The notes under the pieces were generated by a model, which saw only the letters and a program-made list of their open reading frames with translations, did not search any database and was not told where the DNA came from. Positions 50,757 to 64,000 of a stretch of 64,000 bases of DNA are shown in pieces. The DNA lies in NCBI GenBank assembly GCA_907164885.2, contig OU015490.1, positions 207,497,272-207,561,271 of the forward strand, given 5' to 3'. This stretch comes from Dolomedes plantarius (Eukaryota; Arthropoda; Arachnida; Araneae; Dolomedidae). The position numbers were made by a program, and so were the translations under genes. The first letter of the stretch is position 1; each line of letters opens with the position of its first letter.

Positions 50757-50869
50757 TATATAATATAAATACTTAAGGCATCTAAATTAAGAACCCAGAT
50801 TGTAATTTTTTTTAAAAATCTACTTTTTAAAAAAATATATTTTTCATCATTAAAGATGGTAAAAAAGTA

Positions 50870-51455
50870 GGGTGGGTGTCCCAAATATGGCCCCTGTGCC
50901 TAATATTGCCTACTCGTGTTTCTAAAGTATGATTCGCGCTATGCATGAGAAAATGCAGTAACCTCTTATTTTTTGGTTTGTACTAACATCGGCGATAGCG
51001 ACAACGCTCTTATCACTGACAAAATAAACTATATGGCGTCTGGAGTTCTTTTGGCTGCTGTCTTCGTAAATTTTGGCTCCAAAGAATCAGAATCCAGTGA
51101 ATGAATAGGTAGGTGCATCCAAATTATAATTTTGCTTATACCATTTGAAAGTGCAGTAAATAGACACTTTGCGAGCAACGCCTTTTAAGATTGGCTCTTA
51201 ATTTCGCCTGGTAGACGGTAAGAGGAACAGAGGTAGGCGATATTAGGAAACGCTCTGGAGTTCAATGGAAATTTATTTTTTTCCAATTTTTCTACATAAC
51301 TTAAACTGGCACTGGTTTTTGAACTGGTTGATCTCAGGATACCAAAAGAAATTGTTATCAGGGGTGTTCTTTGAGTTTACAGCCTAATCAGAAACTACAA
51401 ATTGGATGAAATGTCGAAAAACAGTTAGAGTAGGCGATATTTGGGACACCTACCC
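50870..51455. mobile_element. 585-bp TIR element, copy 2
   Basis: Colinear with 43030-43614. Left end GGGTGGGTGTCCCAAATATG and reversed right end GGGTAGGTGTCCCAAATATC. TA flanks both sides (50868-50869 and 51456-51457), supporting a TA target duplication. Non-coding. Confidence 0.87.
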
Positions 51456-52440
<985 letters not shown>

Positions 52441-53106
52441 CGGCGTTTCTTCACGCACTTCCTAAAACATTCCATTCACCAGCTTAGTCCATTTTGTTGT
52501 TGCAGCCGATGGGCCAGAATATAATCTTTCAAGGTGCGGTCATCATGATCCGAGTGGCAATATACAGTCCTTTTTAATTTATCGAAATATTGTAATTCAT
52601 ACCCCTAAATTTTCTCGACTCCATTCTTAAATTATCGTTTCACCAATTCAATTATCAAAGCTTAAAACTCTATTTACAATTTTAAAAGCGTCTCGGCATT
52701 CATCTCAATCGGGAATCGTCCCGTCCCCGTAACGAACGCATTCTGCCGCTCTGAAAGTCTAAATGACTCTGAAGTTCTTTCTCTTTTCAAGCCCGCCTAG
52801 TAGTACTTGCTTTGCTTTCCGTGGAAAGTTCTAGAATCATCTTTGCTGAGGTTCGCAGTTTTTTCGCGTAAAAACCAGTCTAAACTCTAAAAATAACTCT
52901 CTACGCGATGAGGTCAGCGATTCTCATACCTCGATTTTGCCCAGTGCCATTCTATTCTAATAATAACTCCTACAGCTTATTCTTTCGTATACCAGCGTAA
53001 TCTTACTGAATATGAATAATCATGGCATTTACCTTTTTAATTCCGATTTTCCGTGTAAAAAACCCACTTTGTGACCCCATAAAGTTTAACCTCTTAGAAA
53101 ATCTCT
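52441..53106. other. Unassigned DNA
   Basis: Less AT-rich than its surroundings (52680-52960) but without a supported frame or repeat boundary. Confidence 0.45.
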
Positions 53107-53355
<249 letters not shown>

Positions 53356-54017
53356 CTAGCTGAAAACCCGCGCTTCGCTACGGAGTACATTTAAATTAAA
53401 TACAATAGTCAATGTATGCAATTATTGCCCCAAAAAATAAATATATATATTTATAATAAATGAGACGATCAATGCATTCAATTGATCTAAAATATATATA
53501 TATATATATAAATCGTAAGGGATATTTATTTTTTTTGGATAATATCCAATCGTTTGCTGCATTAGAAAGACAAAGAATATCATTTTTGTATATTTAGTTG
53601 TTATGCATGTGACGATAAATTTATTTAAAGTACCAGAAAAAGTAATCACGTGATCAGCATTTGATAAATTAAATTCTAAAAATGAATCTTTATAAATTCA
53701 CCAAATATCAGAAAATCAAGGTAAAGGTTTGAAAAAGATTTCATTTTAAGCGCATTTCTGTGATCTTTCTCGGGATATAAATTTTATAACCCTCAAATTA
53801 TTATTTTAAATGCAAACTTTAAAAAAAATATAAAAACAGCTTAAAAATTTAATTTAAAAAAAATCTAAGAAGAATTTTTCAAAAATGTTTCTTAGTGCAC
53901 CCATACACCATAAGAAGAATCGCCAAGCAAAATTTCAGCTCTCTAGGTCCAGCGGTTTGGTCTGTGCGTTGTATGTCAGTGAGTCAGTCAGTGAGTCAGT
54001 TACGGAACTGTTTCATA

Positions 54018-55313
54018 CAAGGTGCGTTCCATAATTAATGCGCCAATGTTTTCTGAAGCGACTATACACCGCAGCGCCCTATAACCTGCTGGGATAGGTG
54101 GAGGGGGCTGTTAGCTTCATAACGCACCCATTCTCAGTCGGCTCCGAGCTGCCGGACGGACAGGACGTGCTTTCTGTGACGCCCGTTTTGAGCTTGATGT
54201 AACACGGCGCAATGGATCGTTCTATGGAGCAACGTTACGCTATCAAATTTTGCTTTGCACTTGGGAAGTCTGCCACCGAAACGTTTCTATTAATTCAACA
54301 GGCGTTTGGGAGTTATAGCTTGTCCAAATCCGATGTTCACCGATGACACAAGTCGTTCAAGGAGGGCCGAGAGGATGTCGCTGACGAACCCCGCAGTGGA
54401 CGTCCATCAACCTCCCGAATCGACGAAAATGTGACGCGTGTGCTTGATTGTTTGAAATCTGATCCACGATCGAGCCTTCAATGGATAGTAGAAACTTCGG
54501 ATACAATGCTATAAACAACTGTTTATAGCATTGTATCCGAAGATTTGAACATAAATGTGTGTGCCAAACTGGTCCCAAAAGTGTTGACCGACGAACAAAA
54601 GGACACGCGAGTGCTCCGGTGCCAAGAACTCTTGGAAATATGCGAAAAGGATCTCTTTGAAAACTCTTGGAAATATGCGAACTCAGTTATCACCGGTGAT
54701 GAGTCATGGATTTTTGAATACGATTTTTGAGTGGCACACCCATCGTCGCCCCGGCCCAAGTAGGCACGTATGAGCAAGTCCAGGATGAAAACCATGCTCA
54801 TTGTCTTCTTTGAGGTCCGAGGCATTGTCCACCACGAATTCATACCTACTGGGACCACTGTAAACGCAGCTTTTTACTTGTAAGTGCTCAAAAGGCTGAA
54901 AAGGAGGGTCGCGCGTTGCCGAAGTGACATGAAGGACGCGTGGAAACTAAATCACGATAACGCGCTAAGCCACAGTGCATTCGTTGTCAACGTTTACCTG
55001 GCCAAGACCCATACCCCACTGGTTCCCCAGCCTCCCTATAATCCTGACCTGGCTCCCCCAGACTTTTTTTTGTTTCCTCGCTTAAAACGAGCCCTGAAAG
55101 TGAAACATTGGGACACGATTGAAAACATCCAGACTCATGTTACATCGGCTCTAAAGGACCTCCCGGAGAAGGCCTTCCAGGCCTGGAAACACCGCCTCCA
55201 TAAATGTATCGACGTAGGAGGGTGCTATTTTGAAGATTTTTAACTAATTGTACGAATATGTCCAATAAATGATTTTTTATGAATTTGGCGAATTACTTAT
55301 GGAACGCATCCTG
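54018..55313 (+). mobile_element. Mariner (DD34D) transposon in the Helitron end
   Basis: Left end CAAGGTGCGTTCCATAATTA and reversed right end CAGGATGCGTTCCATAAGTA, then ATTCGCCAA versus ATGCGCCAA, are inverted repeats. TA flanks both ends (54016-54017 and 55314-55315). Length 1296 bp with a plus-strand transposase, as expected for mariner. The TA target is part of the TATATA start of the Helitron. Confidence 0.92.
54212..55243 (+). pseudogene. Mariner DD34D transposase, several stops
   Basis: From the ATG at 54212 the frame reads MDRSMEQRYAIKFCFALGKS with an N-terminal helix-turn-helix region. A conserved Trp codon has become TGA (after SKSDVHR), then FKEGREDVADEPRSGRPSTS follows. The catalytic core shows VITGDESWIFEYD (first Asp), KLNHDNALSHSAF (second) and YNPDLAPPDFFLFPRLKRAL (third); exactly 34 residues separate the second and third Asp, which defines DD34D mariners. 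Further stops follow DTML and EYDF, and others sit near the middle. The C-terminus KCIDVGGCYFEDF closes at 55243. The region 54495-54542 is a perfect palindrome, and a 20-bp segment is directly repeated at 54627 and 54662 (see findings). Confidence 0.92.
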
Positions 55314-55379
55314 TATATATATATATAAATTAGATAATTTACCATAAAATACTCTTGAGGGGCAATTAACTCTCGACTT

Positions 55380-56205
55380 CGTAATCAGATATTGCTACGT
55401 AACGGCTGGTCTTCAGTGATTCATGGGCTGATACGTGAAAGCGGGGGAGCCGAGGTGTCAATTGAGATTACGAAAACAAGGGGAATGCTTCTACTGCAGT
55501 TGGTGAATTTTTTCGTACAAAGAACCTACAGCGTGAACAAATGTCTACTAAAAGTATTCGAGCCAAGATTAAGAGATTTGAAGAGACGGTTAAATTAGGA
55601 GTTCAACCTGGAAGAGGCCGTGAGCGTGTCACAAGGGTACTTCTTAATGCCGTCAAGACAGCTGTTAACGCACAGTCACAGACTTCAGACTTTGGGAGCA
55701 GTAGCGCGCGTGCAGTTTCTCGACAGACAAGCTAGTTTTACAGCAGCGTCCGAAAAGTACTCAGAAACATAATGCTCTACTTCCCATTCAAGATCCGCCA
55801 TAGCCAAGAGCTGCTTGATAGGGACAAGCCACAACGTCACTCATTCGCAGTCAGTTTTCTCAACAGAATGACTGTTGATCTCTCATGGCCTTGGAATATT
55901 CTGTGGAGCGACGAGGCTCATTTCTACCTCAATGGGACAGTCAACACACAGAATTGCCGCATTTGGGCTAGGGAAAATCGGCAGAACCAGACAGAATTTC
56001 CCTTACAGTCTCCAAAGGTCACTGTTTGGTGTGGATTCACGGCGACATTCATCCTTGGACCATTCTTCTTTGAGAAAATTGGTGAACGTGGGCTTGTCAC
56101 ATGTTCAGTTACGGGCCGTCGGTGCCAACAAAATTTCGTTGCATTCCGTTCACCCGTTTGCGCTGTAGGATGCCTTTTATTGGGGAAGTTTAATTATAAC
56201 CACCC

Positions 56206-56207
<2 letters not shown>
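55380..56207 (+). mobile_element. Second copy of the long-TIR DDE transposon, deleted
   Basis: The right end, reversed, reads CCGGGTGGTTATAATTAAAC and matches the CAGGGTGGTTATAATTAAAG terminus at 25-29 kb; TA follows at 56208. The left terminus is not recognisable, so this copy is 5'-truncated near the Helitron/mariner junction. The interior keeps the transposase N-terminus and first catalytic block, joined by deletion almost directly to the 3' inverted repeat. Confidence 0.8.
55484..56125 (+). pseudogene. DDE transposase, N-terminal half only
   Basis: Reads TKNLQREQMSTKSIRAKIKR, FEETVKLGVQPGRGRERVTR, VLLNAVKTAVNAQSQTSDFG and SSARAVSRQTS. A stop and a frameshift near 55735 follow, then VRKVLRNIMLYFPFKIRHSQ, ELLDRDKPQRHSFAVSFLNR and SWPWNILWSDEAHFYLNGTV (first catalytic Asp). 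Next come NCRIWARENRQNQTEFPLQS, PKVTVWCGFTATFILGPFFF and VTCSVTGRR. The parts with the second and third Asp are missing, and the frame then runs into the inverted repeat. It is paralogous to the split gene at 25326-28670. Its FKIRH-to-FLNRM interval has the same length as that gene once the piggyBac is removed. Confidence 0.88.

Positions 56208-56275
<68 letters not shown>
56208..56275. repeat. (TA)n microsatellite, left of foldback element
   Basis: About 68 bases of TA beginning at the end of the DDE transposon copy and ending at the start of the foldback element. Confidence 0.95.
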
Positions 56276-56995
<720 letters not shown>

Positions 56996-58244
56996 GTATA
57001 ATTTCCATATTCCTCAATATATTTTGATTCCGTGAAATATAACGCTTTGATATGAAACTGATTATTTCTTCAAGGGTAAGCGAAATATAATTTTCTAACA
57101 CATTAATGTAGCCTTATACATTAAATACGTATTAGACTTTGAATAACTGCTCTGCCTTTTAAAAGTCGATAAATATGCTTTCAAGCTATTAAAATCTACA
57201 TAGCTTATTATGTACAAACACCAATTTGAAAATCCATTCACACTTACTGCGATGCTTTTAGTGATTATCTAGCACGTAAAAGTAGGCTGAACTTATCTCA
57301 TTCATTAAAATTGCAATATTTATTCAGTGACTTTAAATACTCAGGATCAATTAAAAATAAAGTAGAAATTATCTGCGACTGTTTTGTCAACAAACTAATG
57401 CTTTTCCCAGCGTGTAAATTGCCTTAGGAGTTTAAAAGTAAATAAGACACACCGATAAAAAATTAATATTTATGAAATTTTTCTGGAAATTCAATTTGAC
57501 TACAAAATCGAATTATTTTGAATTTTTTTTTCCGGCAGTATGTTTGCATTTAAAAATAATGTTGAAAATCCTAATTTAGCGTTATGAGATGCAGTAAAAA
57601 ACTAGCTGAAAGTTTTTATAATATATATTTCTATCTAGAATCAAGCGTATTTTGTTTATTTTACATATTATAAACGAAACGCTTTGTGAACCAACACAAG
57701 TGTTTTTATATAAGGTTGCTGTTTTCACCTTATATAGACGCACTGACAAAGCCGTTCTGCAAAGTTTGCCATAACTATGTTAGACATTCGTGAGGTTACG
57801 GTGGTATCTGCCTCTCCTATCATCCTTCTTCTCTTAGATCACCTATGGGGTACACCCAGTTGAAAGCAATCAAAGATTCTCGCGGATTATGTGCGAATAT
57901 TTTTATCCGCAACTGCCCCACATTGGCAAAAAACAACATAATTTAATAGCATTTGATTTTTTATGAAAATAATAGGTGCCATGAATATCAATTAATTACG
58001 GTTTTCTATTACTGATATTTAAAAGATTTGATAAACTGATCACTCAACATACCCTTATCTTATCTGATTACGAATTCACCATTGTTAGGACATACAGATA
58101 AATCAATTAGGGGTTTTGAGAACATACATAATTTAGTGCAATATTTTATTTATTATTTAAAGAATAATTTGAGGACTAAAAATTGTCATTCTACTTACTT
58201 TTAAAAAATTAATATTCAAAATTTTAGTAATCTTAAGATTAGAA
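56996..58244. other. Unassigned AT-rich DNA
   Basis: No gene or element ends recognised. A slightly GC-richer patch at 57720-57920 has no supported frame. Confidence 0.5.
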
Positions 58245-58890
58245 ATCCATTACCCAGTCTTAATTCCCTATTATTTCGGCTATCATGGCGTTAAAAGAAG
58301 CTTATTTTTGTCTTATTTGATTCAAGGGATGTAAGGTATTCCCCACTATAAGTGATGTATGCAGATGAATTAATAATCGTAATTTATGATAGTTGTTGCT
58401 AGCCCTATTATTTGGGCCTTATTTTTAATTCCCTATATTTAAGTACATTTAATTCTCTATTATTTAATTATCTATATTTTATTCTCTATATTTAAATCCC
58501 TATTATTTTGGCTATCATGGAGGAAGTTTATTTTTCTGTTAATTGATATTTTATTAACGGTTGATTCAACAAATGTAATATTTGCTTCACTGAAATTGAT
58601 CGTCACAAATGAATTTGAAATTGTATATTATGCTAGATGGAGCTAGCTATATTATTTTGGCCCTATTTGGAATTCCTGATATTTGTTCATTTAATTCCCT
58701 ATTAGTTGATTCCCTATATGTTATTCCCTATATTTAATTTCTTATTATATTGGCTATCATAGCCTCAAAGGAAAGTTTACTTTTGACTTATTTGTATTCC
58801 AGTCATCGTTGATTCAAGTAATGTAAGGTTTTCGTCACTCTAAGTGGTCTAGACAGATGAATTCATAATCATATTTCACAATAGCTGTTG
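58245..58890 (+). repeat. Tandem array, about 240-bp unit, three copies
   Basis: The landmark GGCTATCATGG (variants) lies at 58278, 58510 and 58752 (spacings 232 and 242). Each unit also contains TTAATTCCCTATTATT-type runs, GAAGTTTATTTTTG, GTTGATTCAA..AATGTAA and CAGATGAATT.ATAATC.TA. Internal short repeats of TTCCCTATATTTAA add a second level of periodicity. Confidence 0.8.
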
Positions 58891-60634
58891 CCCCATTTCA
58901 AAGTTCTTTCAACATGTATAAAATGGAACTCGACGTAGAAAGTTAGAGAAGAATTGAATATGTGAAGAAAAGTTTACAGTCTCATATTATCGACTTTTTT
59001 CTATAGATATTGAAATGAATGTTTCAAAATTTTTTTCATGACTTGTAATCCTGATCGTTGATCTGACCTCTTATGAATGCTTGGTTTATTTGTGTAGAAC
59101 ATTCGTTTAAAAATAATGCTGGTATTCTTGCACAGATTTTATATTTAACATATCTGGAACAGATTGAAAAAAATATTATGCTCAATAGTGGTATTTTCTT
59201 AAGCAAAAATTATCCTTTTCACAAAAAAGATATTCTATTGAATTTGGATTTAGTGGCATGCATTATGCTAAGTGTGAAACGTATAGTTATTAGTTCTTAT
59301 TTTAAATATATTTTAATATTTATATGACTAATATATATATATACATATTTATTTATTTATTTATTTATATATATTTATCTTTGGAAAACGTATTTCATAT
59401 CATGTTATATTTTTACTACACTCTCTTTATATTTCTATACTAGATATTTCCTGGGTACATGTATTACCTAAGTACAATAGGTAATCCTACACGTAGCAGG
59501 TTATACATTACGTATGGTAGGTAATCCTACTGTAAGGACTGGCAATCCTATAAACATACGAAATTCAAACCTCATATTTTCAGAAATATATGCTAAGAAT
59601 CTTGAAGCAGAAATTTCTACGAATGCAAAATTTGAAGTTCCAAAAGTTCGTTCTTCAACGTCTACATACGGATAAATGCGATTAATTTATATATATGCTA
59701 TATAGTTGTTTAAAATATATTTCAGTTCCAGATTTTATAATTCAACCAAAAAATAAAATTAAATATTCTCTCCAAATGTTCAAAATTTACCCTTAAAGTA
59801 GAAAACTAAAACCCCCTATTTAAAAAATAATCACTTAACATGAATAAATATTTTTATTTGAAATGAAAACAATCAACAAATAGTTAAGTAAAGAACTAAG
59901 AGAAAGTGTCAGTAGTTAGAAATATAAATCATTATTCATTAATAAATATTATTTACGACAGATGACACGAGGAAACAACAGATAACTTGAGTCTTAATTG
60001 CAGTCAACTGTTTTAAGAATACATGAAACTGTGAGACAATTTGTCCCAATGAAAGGGAATCAATTTTTTAAATTAAACTTCTTTACTTGGGGGAAATATC
60101 CATTCATGTACATAAAGTAAATGCGTAAAGCTATATAAAAATAAATTAAGCTTTTAGTCTACGTAATCGAGTTTGCAGTTTGCCTAAAATGCTTTTTTAT
60201 ATAAACGGAAGACTAGAGAAGTATCTTAATGGAGGTTTCGCTTTTATGAAAGTTGAAATTTTCATTAACGGATTCTATGCAGAATGTTCTGTCACTGTTA
60301 GTCTAACTAAAAGTTTTCAGAAACTAAAAGGTGAAACAGCCCCGAAGATAGATATTTAGAACTCCTCTAAACAACATTGATTAACAAACAAATCGTGAAA
60401 CAAAAAAAGGTTTCACAATAACTTTTATTTTGGGAGATCTGATGAAAATTTACATGTTTCTTTGTTAGTGTAGATATTCTCATTTAAAAGACACCTGTGG
60501 TGCCAAGTTGGGATTAACAGAAAAGGCGACAATTTTTTTCATATATTTTCACAAATTTTAACAAACTAATCAAAAGATGTAGATAATATGTCGCTTGTTT
60601 TCGTATGAATATGTGATGGTTAGACCCTGGTAAT
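58891..60634. other. Unassigned AT-rich DNA
   Basis: Contains a TA/TTTA simple tract at 59328-59375 and a short direct repeat GGTAATCCTAC near 59480 and 59520. ORF 59073-59327 has no recognisable domain. Confidence 0.5.
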
Positions 60635-60800
60635 AATATTGGTTAGAACGCTGACATTCTAACACGAGGTTACTTGGTTCGAATCCCAGCAAGAACTACA
60701 CAATGATATCGGAAGTACACCAGGTATGGGCCGATAAATCTGTCTACATTGTGGAGGCTCTGTCTAAATTGTGGTGGCAGTACATTCCCCGACTAAGATT
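60635..60800 (+). repeat. Probable tRNA-derived SINE, copy 2
   Basis: TTGGTTAGAACGCTGACATT, then ACTTGGTTCGAATCCCAGC (B box GGTTCGAATCC near 60677), form a tRNA-like head. It is followed by a body with CCAGGTATGGGCCGATAAAT. The body motif is shared with 43930-44150. No complete cloverleaf can be drawn, so it is not called a tRNA gene. Confidence 0.5.
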
Positions 60801-63510
<2,710 letters not shown>

Positions 63511-64000
63511 TATTACACAGCAGCCTTAAAATACGTGTATCTGTTCGTTTATGAATACAGCCATCTGATAATATTTTGAATCAAATAGTAGACTTTTTAA
63601 TCTTTGCCTGGTTATATTTATTTTCTAATGAGCTTATTGCATTTATTACTTATGTAACAAATTATTGCTTTGGATTTTTGATAAATTTTCTCTCGTTTGT
63701 TTATGTAAACAAATATTTAATTTTACGAAAGTTTAAAAGCAAGGAGTGAAGTGCAAATAACCTTTTAAAAATATATTGCCACAAACTCTGCAATTCAAAT
63801 AGGTGCAGAATTATGCATTTCAGTTGTATTCCAGATTTGTCTCATAAAAGTGCATGAGTTTTGTTTTGGTCTGCTTGGCAGAAAAATTTAATTTCTGAAA
63901 AAAAAGAAATAATTTAATTTGCATCTTTAATTAAATACTTATATTAAAAATGACTTCCTTTAATTTTTGAAAAAAAATTCTTTAGTTTGTTCCCAAGTTA
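63511..64000. other. Unassigned AT-rich DNA
   Basis: No feature recognised to the end of the window. Confidence 0.5.

Larger units (their letters stand above)
53356..55332 (-). mobile_element. Non-autonomous Helitron, copy 5, interrupted by a mariner
   Basis: On the minus strand the 3' end is CTCCGTAGCGAAGCGCGGG and TTTTCAGCTAG (CTAG complement at 53356-53359). The family interior runs to GACTCACTGACTGACTCACT and TAACTGACTC-type repeats and AACAGTTCCGTAACTG near 54000. The terminal TA tract is split at 54017 by the mariner at 54018-55313 and resumes as TATATATATATAAATTAGA, so the TC start would be near 55332. Non-coding. Confidence 0.8.

Overview
The window looks like intergenic or heterochromatic sequence from an arthropod nuclear genome, most likely a spider. 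This is inferred from very high AT content, the absence of any intact long ORF, abundant (TA)n arrays, and Tc1/mariner, piggyBac, Helitron and LINE remnants that resemble, from memory, spider-annotated proteins. No bacterial operons, rRNA genes or convincing tRNA genes are present. I see no intact host gene; the only candidate host exon is a weak one at 42235-42494.

Layout. 1-900: a short hAT-type MITE. 1.5-2.0 kb: a tandem AT-rich repeat that recurs inside Helitrons elsewhere. 3.4-7.3 kb: old diverged tandem arrays (units of about 0.9-1.1 kb, then about 355 bp). 7.4-9.1 kb: a LINE reverse transcriptase relic, a DDE transposase relic and an LTR-like block. 9.2-19 kb: non-autonomous Helitrons, long TA arrays and a Tc1-like element (12890-14418) sitting inside a TA array. 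20.5-22.9 kb: a pair of 310-bp repeats and a deleted piggyBac. 24.2-31.4 kb: a degenerate satellite (unit about 125 bp) invaded by a long-TIR DDE transposon (25084-29244), itself split by a second piggyBac (26035-28289) with a clean TTAA duplication, and by a Tc1-like element (29483-30706). 31637-32184: a solo LTR with an ACGT target duplication. 34.0-35.0 kb: a 468-bp TA/CATA array abutting a LINE 3' end. 37.5-41.3 kb: further tandem arrays, an internally deleted mariner and a Helitron. 43-51.5 kb: two copies of a 585-bp TIR element, a palindromic mariner derivative (46051-46614), and a Helitron rich in internal tandem repeats. 53.3-57 kb: a Helitron interrupted by a DD34D mariner, a second copy of the long-TIR transposon family, and a foldback element flanked on both sides by TA arrays. 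58.2-58.9 kb: another tandem array. 63.1-63.5 kb: a MITE beside the last long TA array.

None of these elements appears active: every transposase reading frame carries stops, frameshifts or deletions. The value of the window lies in its stratigraphy. Satellite DNA was invaded by one transposon and that transposon by another; TA microsatellites and Helitron ends acted as landing sites for TA-targeting transposons; and several deletion or palindromic derivatives show how non-autonomous elements arise.
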